From the NCBI GenBank assembly GCA_018287875.1, contig JAGVVL010000001.1, positions 5,890,001 through 5,954,000 of the forward strand: DNA of 64,000 nt. The letters run 5' to 3'. Shown here in pieces: positions 23,540 to 32,932 of the stretch (the first letter of the stretch is position 1; every line of letters starts with the position of its first letter). Source of the stretch: Nigrospora sphaerica. Lineage: Eukaryota; Ascomycota; Sordariomycetes; Amphisphaeriales; Apiosporaceae. Under the pieces are notes generated by a model, which ran no database searches, had not been told where the DNA came from, and saw only the letters and a program-made list of their open reading frames with translations. Made by a program: the position numbers and the translations under genes.

Positions 23540-25296
23540 ATGCTAGACGTCCCATCCAAGCTCCCCTCGCAACTCGTCATCGGCTACCAGGGCTTGAACT
23601 GCCATCTATGCCACGACACGCCAGGGCCCCGGTTCACCCTCAGTTCTTCACTTGTACTTTCTGCTGGCATCTATCGCGGGGCCCCCCGCGTGTTCTCGGT
23701 CGGTCCTGGAGACTGACGTGCGAGCCATGCTACAACGCCATCATCGATCTGGCCATTTACTGGGTGTGCGGTGAAGTTGTGTGCCGTGGCAGTGAATGTG
23801 TCAGTCTTGGATGGTGTTTCTGGCACCGCGCCTGCTATGGATGTTTGCTATGCGGCAGCCAGTTGATTGCCCAGGGGACGACAGTGAGGGAGCTGTTCTG
23901 CGACGAGAACTGGCCGGCCGATGCACCTGAACAGGGAATCGACATTCAGAGCGTGGCGACTCGGGCCAAGGAGATTCAGGATGTTCCCTTGTGCGCCTAC
24001 TGCATCGCCGACATCGAGGCCGACAAGCTGGACCACGCCGAGATCGTGCAGAAGGCCCTCAGGAGAACCGACAAGACTGACGGCGGTCTAAGCCGCAGCA
24101 GGTGGGAGAGGAAGCAGGGCACCGTGAGTCGAAGTGTTATGGGCCAGATCAAACGAGTCCCTGGCAAAATGGCCATGGTCTCGGAAGAGACTGCGGCGCA
24201 GACGTCCCCCGTTGTTTCCAAGCGGACATTTGATGGTGCTGGGTCTGAAGCTTCAACGGAAGAGGAAATGGCCTGCGTCGTTCCTCTCAACTCAACCATA
24301 TACGTCTCTATCTTAGATCCATTGTGGGAGCCGGCCTTCAAGCCGCATCCTACCAAACCTATCCCGCAATGGATCCGGGGAGCCCCGAGCCAGCGACAAT
24401 CCAGGCCGCAGGACGAGCAACACCCTGTGTCTACTCTCAATGAGGATTACCACGATGCCAATTCCACCTCAGCAACCTCGCCTACTACCTTAGACCCTCT
24501 TATTATCTGCCCGACAAGACCCAGCTCACCTCTTCTGCACACACCACCTCAGTGCTTGCGTCGCCGGCGCTCACAGGCTCGCGATGCTGTCCGGAACGCC
24601 CTTGATACCTCTCATGAAAGCATTACGATCCCCTCACACAAGATCTCCTACGTAACCTCGGAAACTCTTAAGCGACCCTCCTCACGCCTCACCCAACAGA
24701 TATCATCGAGAGGAAGTTCACCCAGCAGACCGTACCGGGCCGATCACAGGGCCAGCTCACCATCCCAAGCACTGACGTCGCGACCGACCACGCCTGCTCG
24801 GAAGGCAGATCACCCCATGAGGCCGACGCACTCACAGCAGCTAGCCCATCCAGAGCCGACAGCGAAGGCTCAAGAAGGAACCGACATGGACTCACCGAGC
24901 TCGCAGTACAATCGCTCGTCCTCACCGTTGGCTGCGGCTGTCATCTCCAAGCTGCAGAGGATGGCCCGGAAAACACCCCCAACCCAAAGCGACGAGTACC
25001 TGCACCTCTACAAACCCGTACAGACAGACCGAGGTGGCAGTTACCGGACCCCTATGTCGAGTATTGCCGTGGCGGGTCGGAAAAGAGGACGCCGTGTGGA
25101 GAGAGCAGACTTCGATGCGATGATCCGTGGGACCGCGGGGCCGGCTGGTAACCCGCGCAGTAACAAGGACGGAAGTAATAAAGACGAGAGCTACGAAACT
25201 CGGGAACAACAGACCAAAGCGAAGAGGCAAAGCTTACAGAAGGAGTTGAAGCGCCTGCTTGGACGAGGCGGCGATACTGAAACTGTTGGCTCGTAA
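23540..25296 (+). CDS. LIM-like zinc-binding protein, frame broken near 5' end
   Basis: The long frame runs to the stop at 25294-25296. Its first third is Cys-rich: TCTFCW, LTCEPC, YWVCGEVVC, FWHRACYGCLLCGS, then LFCDEN and VPLCAYC, a spacing that recalls LIM domains. The rest (about 400 residues) is Ser/Pro-rich and disordered, ending in a basic helix. The likely start ATG at 23540 lies in a different frame (MLDVPSKLPSQLVIGYQGL, then NCHLCHDTPGP), which carries another CxxC pair and joins the main frame only if one base is missing from this sequence, most simply in the CCCC run near 23626-23629. The alternative is a start at the in-frame ATG at 23608, which would lose the first CxxC. A splice solution exists only with a poor GTCATC donor. 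No specific function is known to me; a zinc-dependent protein-protein role is inferred. Confidence 0.7.
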
Positions 25297-26050
25297 TGGG
25301 CGACGGTATTGTTATCAAGGCACTTTATTTCGATTAGGGTTAAAATTGTATCGCTTTCTCCTCGTGGCACTCAGCTTTGACTCTCGGCGACAAACAGCTT
25401 TCGAGGCAAATAGACCGCTTGTGGGGAGATAAGGCCCTACCGATGGCTACCGCCAACTTACGTACACAACACGAGTCGAAATAGCTTATACCTATGCCAA
25501 TCCAGTCGAATGAGACCTCGTACAAGCAGGCTGGTGTTCCCGGTAGCACCGGCTGCTTGCAAGCAAAATCATATATTACAAGCTGATAGACTGAATGGGA
25601 CTAGCACCCGCAGAACGCTGACTCGAGGAGGACAAATGCCGAAGCCATGAACGGCCGGTAAATAACAAAAACAATGACTTAAGCTGTCGCGCACCAGAGG
25701 CAAAGACAGAGAGCATGAGGGCGTGCCATGTGTTTACGTAAGCGGATGTGAGGGACGCAGCGAGGCAGAGAGAAGCCTCCGGGCGCATAGGCGCCCACCG
25801 GTGGAATCCTTTGGTTTTCGCAACCACACGGCCTGACGGCGAGACCTGGTACCGATCCGACGCAAGTGCTGACAGCCCCGTCTCACGCCGTTCCCCGAGC
25901 CGCCTCTGTTCCTCACGGCGGAGACCCCGACCCACGTGGTGCTCGTTGCTACCTCGGCTACTCCCGGAACCTCGAAGGGGGAAGGAAGGTTACGCGCCCC
26001 TCATTCTGCCCGTAAACCCTCGCGTGGCTGAAACGACCGACTTTCATAGC
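25297..26050. other. Spacer between LIM-like and Clr5 genes
   Basis: About 0.75 kb that must hold a 3' end and a promoter. Open frames on both strands in 25576-26050 are shadows or run into the Clr5 gene. No other feature is seen. Confidence 0.5.
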
Positions 26051-27821
26051 ATGGCTGCGACCAGTCAGGGCCTGACGCTGCGGCCCCGACTGAAATGGGT
26101 GCAGCAGGACGACGAGGATTGGGAGGCCATGTACCCCCATATCCGGCGCCTGTACATCGAGCAGGGGCGTCGGCTGGACGATGTCATGTCGGTCATGGAG
26201 CGGGAGCATGACTTCCGGGCAACGTAAGCCACGGGATGCACCCCTTCCCCCGGGCACGCCGTACTGACCGCGACCTGCCGGCAGGAAATCCCGGTATAAG
26301 AAACGGCTGACCCGATGGGGGTAAGTTTTTCGCGCCCACCGTGCGCGCAGACCGGGACACAGCCAACGCCCTCGCAGGTTCCGCAAGTACGGCAAGAAGG
26401 ATGAGAGCTCCACCGCCGCGGCGCGGGGATTGCGAAACCATCGCTGCCCGAAGCAGCGGCCGAAACATCCGGCCCAGGCGCAGCGGCGGAGCAGCAAAGC
26501 AGAGTCGTCGCCGTTGGCGCTGCATGCCCGCCGTACGATGATCGCTCCGGACCAGGAGAAAATGGGGTTTTTGCTGGGCATACGAGATTGGAACGCGGCC
26601 TACTTCGAAGACGTGCGCGCTGCCCACAACGCCGTCGTAACGAACTCGTCCCCACCGCCCTCGCCGCTGCAGTTCTACACAGACAGCCAGTTTGTCCACA
26701 GCGCTTTCAAACTGATCCCCGAGCTTCTCGACCGCGGCTTCGGCGAGCTGGCCGGACGACTCGCTCGCAAGGCTTTCATCAGGGCGCAGGACGTCTTGCG
26801 GCTGGAAAACCCGTGGTTGCTACTCAACCTGACGGAAGTGATGCACACCATCGCGGCAGGGCAGCAGGTCCCCCTGTATGACCTATTTCTCAAGCACGTG
26901 ACGCGGCTGGTAAACCAAAGGTACCCGGAGAGGCACCCTTTGGTACAGATGCTGCAGAGCCTCCGCCGCGTGAAGACGGAGGATCAAGGCCTCTGTGGCT
27001 TGTTAGAGCAGGGCTGCTATGCTGGTGCCGATAGTCTCCGACAGTGTATGGACGGAGAGCAGGAAGAAGGAGTGCTGGGAATTCTATGGTAAGAAATCCG
27101 GCCATACCGTCGGCTCGAGTAGGAGCGCCACCGCCTCCTCGGGACCCAAGCATATCGCACCTGAGGCATAGTTATGCGCCTTTTGGAGTATGCCGATGGA
27201 AAGGCAAAAGCTAATTGCCGCCGGGCTTTTAGGGACTCGTGCACAATCAACAGACCGGGACAGGTGGTGAGCAGCACGCTCCATGGCGTGCTGGGTGCGC
27301 TTCCTCTTAGCGAAGTGGCCGCTATAGACTCGGTTGAGCTGATACGGGCTATGTGGACCGACATGTTTGCACGTATTCGCGCGCAGAAGCAGGACGGGCC
27401 GGAGGGGCAGATGTCGGACCAGGCCCTTCTCATCCAGGCCGACCATTCGGGGTCCGTTATGGCGCTGCGGGCCGTCTCGACCTTCTGCCGGTATGCGCGG
27501 CTGCTCGACGACGACCCCAAGGCGGCGAGCACCGAGGCGGTCCAGTTCTTCGACCAGACCACGGCGTACGCCATGCACCTGCTGGCGCGGCAGGAAGAGG
27601 CGGCCGGCCTGCTCGCCGTGGCGGCCGAGCGCATGCACCACGTCATCCACCTCCGCGAGCGCGGCATGGGCCCGGCGTCCCCGGGCACCGTGCTCGACAT
27701 GCTTCTTCTGGAGAGACTGCTCCGCGCCGGGGGCCGCGACGCCGCCGCCCTCCGCGTGCAAAGCGACGCCATCGCGAGACTGACGGGCGTCCTCGAAGAC
27801 ATCCCTGCCGATCGGGCTTGA
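26051..27821 (+). CDS. Clr5 domain-containing protein (4 exons)
   Basis: Exons are 26051-26223, 26285-26320, 26378-27088 and 27233-27821, with phases that close exactly to 502 residues. The N-terminus is a Clr5 domain: W-x-x-MYPHIRRLYIEQGRRLDDV, then MEREHDFRATKSRYKKRLTRWGFRKYGKK. It is split by two introns, as often seen in this family, which is large in filamentous fungi and named after the fission yeast silencing factor Clr5. The remaining ~420 residues form a helical region without a catalytic motif that I recognise. The third intron was placed by its GTAAGA donor, CTAAT branch and TTTTAG acceptor; it removes an in-frame TAA and explains the apparent second open frame at 27174. Role in DNA binding or silencing is inferred from the domain alone. 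Confidence 0.82.
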
Positions 27822-28481
27822 CTGACTAAAGGCGTGAGGGCGCGCGTGCGTGTTTCCGGGTCGTCGACGCTGCCTGGCTGACTACGGCGGCGGGAAGAAA
27901 AGCCACATGAGAGAAGGGCAACAGAACCGCGAGAGGCGGTAATGAGTGTCTGGATATGTACATGGGTATGTGAACAGGCGTAATGGAGGCCCGGCGGTGC
28001 TCTCAACATACAACTATACGAGCTGTCTCTATGCTCCCTGTCAGTACAATAACCGTCGGTCAAGGGCAGGAACAGTCTACTTAGACTTTGTGCATGCAGC
28101 TGTGGCTGCAGGTGCGAATGCTTAGGTTGGTGGGGCTGTTGTTGTGTGGGCCAGGCGGTTTCCGCAAACCTGGGGTACATCCATCTAACAAGGCTCCAAT
28201 GGATTCCCGATTCCCATCCCTCTTCAGGTTCCTTCTCCTTCTTTGTGTAATACAGGTACGTAGGTACGCTGCCGCTGCCGCTGCTGCTGCCCGCAGCTAC
28301 AGACCTCTCTGCCTGATTCACCTCCGATTTCATGTGATCCTCCCACGACTACAATCAGTTACGGCCACGGCCACGGCTACGACTACGAGCAGCGACCGAA
28401 ACCGAGTACTACATATAGCGAAACTGCAGACCTAGCCAACTCTCCTTCTCCGCCAACTTCTCCTCTTACCAAACCGACATC
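27822..28481. other. Spacer between Clr5 gene and MED10
   Basis: About 0.66 kb with the MED10 leader at its right end. Small repeats of GCCGCT (about 28268-28290) and CGGCCACGGCTACGACTACGA-type sequence (about 28363-28390) are visible. No gene is seen. Confidence 0.5.
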
Positions 28482-29049
28482 ATGGCTCCCATCCCGCGTC
28501 CCGACCATGACATGATCGAATGTGAGCGGCTCCCTCCGCGCCCCTCCCCCACCTTTCCTTCGCCATCGCTCCGTGTTCGTGCGCTAACTCGCACGAATTG
28601 AAATAGCCCAGCTCAAGGATACGATCCAGTCGCTCTACCAGATAATGGTACAGGTGTCGTCGTACGATAACAACGGGACCTCGGCGGGGTCGGCATCGAC
28701 GCGGCCGTCGCGCGAGGTGCTGGCGAGCGAGGTGCGGGCCCTCGACGCGTCGCTGCAGGCGCTGCACCGCACGGCATCGACGCCGTCGCCCGAGATGGCG
28801 CTGCTCAAGGTGCCCAACGAGCTCGTCCAGTACGTCGAAAAGGGCCGCAACCCCGACATCTACACGCGCGAGTTCGTCGAGCTGGCCCGCCGCCGCAATC
28901 AGTTTCTGTGCGGCAAGCAGAACGCCTTCGCCAGCTTCCGCGACGTCCTCGCCGCCCAGATGGACCAGGCCATGCCCGAGCTGCGCGAGGACACGGAGCG
29001 CGTCGTCGTCGCGACCGGCGGCGACCCCCGCAACCGTCCCGCCGCTTAG
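28482..29049 (+). CDS. MED10: Mediator complex subunit 10 (2 exons)
   Basis: MED10 (Nut2 in yeast) is part of the Mediator middle module that connects activators to RNA polymerase II in the nucleus. Exons are 28482-28521 and 28607-29049, with a GTGAGC donor, GCTAACT branch and ATAG acceptor, giving 160 residues. Family hallmarks are QLKDTIQSLYQIMVQVSSYD near the start and, after an acidic/Ser linker, VPNELVQYVEKGRNPDIYTREFVELA, followed by RNQFLCGKQNAFASFRDVLA. The predicted TAG stop at 29047 is followed in the same frame by about 150 further open codons (see findings), so a longer isoform or recent truncation is possible, though 160 residues is a normal size for this subunit. Confidence 0.94.
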
Positions 29050-29089
29050 AGAGAAGGCCAGGCCGCGCTACTGGGGACTAGGCCGATCG

Positions 29090-29235
29090 GGGACCAAGAT
29101 GACGGACAGACCGAACAGCAGGAAGCGGCACAGGCTGAACAGCAAGGTGAGACGCAGTCCAAGCAGGAAGGAGACCGACAGGCCGAACAGCAGGCTCCAG
29201 ATCAGGATGGGGGCCAGCCCGAGCAGCAGAAAAAG
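29090..29235 (+). repeat. Degenerate Gln/Glu-coding short repeats after MED10 stop
   Basis: Read in the MED10 frame, this stretch gives four copies of a Q-[TAP]-E-Q-Q motif (GQTEQQ, AQAEQQ, RQAEQQ, GQPEQQ) separated by acidic linkers. At DNA level it is repeats of GACMGRCMGAACAGCAGG-like sequence. It lies between the MED10 stop and the 159-bp tandem repeat. Whether it is translated cannot be told from sequence alone. Confidence 0.7.
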
Positions 29236-29307
29236 ATGCAACGCGTCCAAGCTTTCCGCGGGCCATGCAGCTGCCCACCCAAGAAGAGAAGAAGAAAGAC
29301 TCATACG

Positions 29308-29668
29308 TGTTGTACCGTTGTTTTCCGGCGAGGGGCTGCTCCGGGAAACCCATCCGAGGAGGGAACAATACAAGCTTTGGTTGCTCGCGGTTCGTGCCGC
29401 TGTCCCGACGGCGTTCCTCTGTGGAGTACGGCGAACCGGGCGGACAGCCGTCGTCGTTGTCGCACGTGCTGTGTTGTCGTTTTCCGGCATGGTGCTGCCT
29501 AGGGGAGCCCATGCGACGAAGGGGCAATGTAAGCTTTGGTTGCTCATGGTTCATGCCGCTGTCCCGGCAGCGTTCCTCGTGGAGATACGGCGAGCTGGGT
29601 GGACAGCTGTCGGCGTTGTCGCAGGTGCTGAATTGCTGTCTTCCACAATGCCGCCATCTGGGAAAGGC
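29308..29668. repeat. 159-bp tandem repeat, about 2.3 copies
   Basis: Copies are 29308-29466, 29467-29625 and a partial third from 29626 to about 29668. The first two are both 159 bp and clearly similar, sharing for example AAGCTTTGGTTGCTC and GCCGCTGTCCCG. Because 159 is divisible by three, a frame open in one unit tends to stay open in the next, and open frames of 130-190 codons exist here on both strands. None resembles a known family. Confidence 0.85.
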
Positions 29669-30332
29669 TAGCTAGGCAGAGGATGGAGGATACTCTGGTT
29701 TGAGACTCATGATACTGTTGCTGCGACGGGGGTTTCGCTCTATTTGCTGCATTGAGGCAACTTTGAGAGCCGGCGTTGCGAGTGAGACCGGGTTGGTCAT
29801 GACATGGAATTGCTCAAAGTACATACTTCTTGAAGCAGGCTGCCGGCATGAGTCTGTATAGTAAGTGGCAGCCATAATGACGTGCATTCCTGCCCATCTT
29901 GTGGGAGTGCAAGCTTTCTACACTACAGCGCCCATGCTACATCGTGACGGCCTCTAAGTATCTAGGCATTGGTACAGGTTTCTCAACAAGATACACAGAT
30001 GTTATCGCCGTGGCCAGTGCCCAAGTGCTTCTTTCTTACCATTGTGTGCTTGATTTGACGGGCGTAAGCCTTTAAAGGACTCGCTGTATTTGTCAACGGC
30101 CCGTATGGCTGTTGTCCTCAACTTGATTTTACTTCGGTACAAGGTACTTCGCCTTTAAGAACACCCCTCGTCGCTGTTGCATCATACAGTGGAGCTCCAC
30201 CCTGTGGAAATTCTTAACCAGCCCGACCTTCACAGCCTACCCGTCCTATTCCTCTAATCTGTATTCCACCTCCCTTCGTTGGCTTGCGCGCGTTGGCAGT
30301 CTATTGCTAGCTGCTCTCGCCCGTCCCTCAAT
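29669..30332. other. Spacer before DNL zinc-finger gene
   Basis: About 0.66 kb between the tandem repeat and the next start codon. It is more A/T-rich than its surroundings at 29900-30180. No gene or RNA feature is seen. Confidence 0.5.
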
Positions 30333-32030
30333 ATGTCAGCAAGACTCGGCATCAATGCCTTCCACCATCTTCTCCGCTCCTCGCGCGCGCCGCCGGTAAC
30401 GCCGTCACTTCTATGCCACCTTCGCCCGTATCCGAGCCTGCCACGGACCCTCCAGCCCGCGCAGCTCTCGCGACGATGCGCCCACTCGATACCGAAGCCG
30501 CCCAATCCGACGGATCCTGCGACGGGGAAACCCAAGGCCCGGGTGAAGATGGAGCCTCACTACGAGTTGACCTTCACCTGCGTGCCCTGTAGCGCGAGGT
30601 CTTCTCACACCATCTCCAAGCAGGGCTATCACCACGGCTCCGTTCTGATCACCTGTCCTTCGTGTCGCAACCGCCACGTTATCAGCGACCACATGAACAT
30701 TTTCGGGGACCGCAAAATCACCGTCGAGGACCTGATGCGGGAGCGCGGTCAGCTGGTCAAGCGCGGCACGCTGGGAGAGGACGGCGACGTCGAGTTCTGG
30801 GAAGATGGCACCACGACGGAACGTGGCGCCGGCTCGGGTATCAGCCCTGTTGCTCGTGACCTGCAGGCACCGTCCCAAGCCGACCAGTCACCAGCTTCGC
30901 ACGAAGCCCGCGACCCTTCGGCGCAAGCGGCCGTCCCGTCGCATGCGCCGTCCGGCGCCGCTTCTCCGTTGGGCGCCCACGGCACCCGCCCGCGCGTCGA
31001 CACGCACGCGTCCACGACCCCGTCGACCCGGCGCCAGATGTCTGATCTGCCCGGGGTACACAGAAATCGCACCGCTCGTACGTTGGACTCTGACAAGTAT
31101 CAAGACGCATCACTAAGATCTTATCTAAGACAACTCGCTGGCAGCAACCCACTCTCGCGTTCCCACAACGAGCTGGGAGATAAAAAGCCCAAGGTCGGTC
31201 GTGTAAAGCGACCCATCGTGCCTAGGCGTGTAGCATCCAACGCGCCGTCTTGGTTTCCTACGGCGCGGAAGCGAGAGGAGGAGGAAGAGTATCGTAGTAT
31301 GGCGACCAAGACACCGCAGATGCCACGCGACATGCTCATCAAGGGCAAAGTCAGCTTAGCATGGGATAAGCAACCGATGCCACGTCCGACCTGGGAGACG
31401 GATGGCTTCAACATGTTCCGAAAGGTTGGAACATCTTTCGACCCTAGACCCCCATACGATCTGTCAAGATCGAAACCTGCGGACCCCACACCACTCAACC
31501 ACGAGGAACCATCATTTACCAAGAGCCAACTGAGGTCAGCAAGAGCAGATGAGGAATACCATGCAAGAAAGGAGGCGCAGAGAGCAAAAGCAGCCGAGCG
31601 ATTCGAAAATGAACAAATCAAACTAGCCAGGAAGGAGGCCAGGAGACAAAAAAGGCGAGACAGGATAGAAGGCCGGCGGTTTCCCGTTGCTTTTGAGGGC
31701 ACTGAGCCGTATCGGGAGCCCTCGAATACGGAGGCTAGTGGGTCGACCGACCGAACACTGGCAATAGACTCGAGTGGCTCATCGAGCGGACTCAATGCAT
31801 TGGAGGCCGCCGCCACGGGTGAAGGGGATTCGCGCCGGCGGAAGCAGCAGCCACAGCGAGGGCAGGGCAAAACAAAGCCTCTGCGGAGGGCGTTCCCGGA
31901 AAACCGAGCCAGAGCGAGCCAGATCGAAGCGTCTGCCGTTTATGCCTGGCCCAAGGGTGCATCAAAGCCCGTCAAGATTATTTCTCGAAAGGCTCCGCGA
32001 GAACCTACCCCTTTCAACGCGTCGTTCTGA
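30333..32030 (+). CDS. ZIM17: DNL-type zinc-finger (Zim17/Hep1-like) protein with long C-terminal extension
   Basis: A single frame of 565 residues from the first ATG at 30333. Residues 1 to ~45 are Arg/Ser-rich and poor in acidic residues, like a mitochondrial targeting sequence. At about residues 75-135 is a complete DNL zinc finger: YELTFTCVPCSARSSHTISK, a HHGSVLITCPSCRNRH block, then ISDHMNIFGDRKITVEDLM, followed by GDVEFWEDG, where the family normally ends. Such proteins keep mitochondrial Hsp70 soluble and support import into the matrix. Here the frame continues for nearly 400 more residues: first Ala/Pro/Ser-rich, then a Lys/Arg/Glu-rich helical part (EEYHARKEAQRAKAAERF and KLARKEARRQKRRDRI). 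Codon use becomes less GC-rich after about 31080. The DNL assignment is firm; whether the tail belongs to the same polypeptide needs transcript data. Confidence 0.85.
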   Translation: MSARLGINAFHHLLRSSRAPPVTPSLLCHLRPYPSLPRTLQPAQLSRRCAHSIPKPPNPTDPATGKPKARVKMEPHYELTFTCVPCSARSSHTISKQGYHHGSVLITCPSCRNRHVISDHMNIFGDRKITVEDLMRERGQLVKRGTLGEDGDVEFWEDGTTTERGAGSGISPVARDLQAPSQADQSPASHEARDPSAQAAVPSHAPSGAASPLGAHGTRPRVDTHASTTPSTRRQMSDLPGVHRNRTARTLDSDKYQDASLRSYLRQLAGSNPLSRSHNELGDKKPKVGRVKRPIVPRRVASNAPSWFPTARKREEEEEYRSMATKTPQMPRDMLIKGKVSLAWDKQPMPRPTWETDGFNMFRKVGTSFDPRPPYDLSRSKPADPTPLNHEEPSFTKSQLRSARADEEYHARKEAQRAKAAERFENEQIKLARKEARRQKRRDRIEGRRFPVAFEGTEPYREPSNTEASGSTDRTLAIDSSGSSSGLNALEAAATGEGDSRRRKQQPQRGQGKTKPLRRAFPENRARASQIEASAVYAWPKGASKPVKIISRKAPREPTPFNASF

Positions 32031-32873
32031 ACGAGGACCATGCAGAACGAACTCGGCCAACAGACCGACAGACAACCTGACGCCTAGCCAATGCAAGCCG
32101 AACTCAAGGGTTGGTGCTGCGGTGAGCTCGCTGCATGGCGGGAACTGAGCGGCTTGTTTCACTTCGCAATATAGGGCAGGAAGGAGAGGTTGGACCCAAG
32201 TTCGACATCGCTGCTCGGTAATACCATCATGGCTTGTACCGATAATCGACCGGGTGGGTCGATAGGAGGTGCACCGACTCGGGCACCGCCATATCTCGAG
32301 GGTCCCCGACATTTTCACTCCGCTCTAAGCCATAGGGACACAGCTCAAAGAGCAAATAGACCACCGACAGCTACTCCACTGGTTCATGCGTACATCTTAG
32401 GGATGCGCACCTTTCCTACCGGATATGGTCGCTTATAGCAGCCCTCGTTCCTACATACCCAGCGCACTCGGGTGTAACCAAGGCACTTTGAGGCTCTACT
32501 GTCTCGCATAAACTCGGACGCTAGAGATCTCACCGCAAAGTGCTGTTTTCGAGATTGGCGTGTCATTTGGGACTCGCGGTCTGTGATGCATGAAAAGCGT
32601 GACATTGTAACATGGGAGCGAGTGAGCAACAGCTAGTCAAGATGACCCGAGCACGGGCGAGTGGAGAAATCCCCATTTTGGTAACAACCGATAACGCCCA
32701 ACCTGGCTGGCGTTGAGAGCAGCAATACCAAAAGAAAGGACACCATGCTACCTCAGAACCCATCTTGGTCGATAACGCTCCGCTACCTGCCCGCCTGATG
32801 TTGAGCCGGCAAACCGGCGGGGCCCCTGCGTTGCTGCAGGGAAAGATGAATGGCGGGACATCTTGAGGGCACC

Positions 32874-32932
32874 CCATCTCATCCCATCCCATCCCATCCC
32901 ATGCCATCCCATGCCATCCCGTCCCATGCCAC
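32874..32932. repeat. CCCAT pentanucleotide repeat
   Basis: About eleven CATCC/CATGC units in tandem (read as GGGAT on the minus strand). A shorter relative of the same sequence occurs near 40572-40610. Confidence 0.85.

Noticed and set aside
23576..23643. A 68-nt intron that would repair the LIM-like frame
   Set aside because: The length would restore the frame, but the donor GTCATC is poor and splicing would delete the CHLCH pair that looks like part of the protein; a missing base is simpler.
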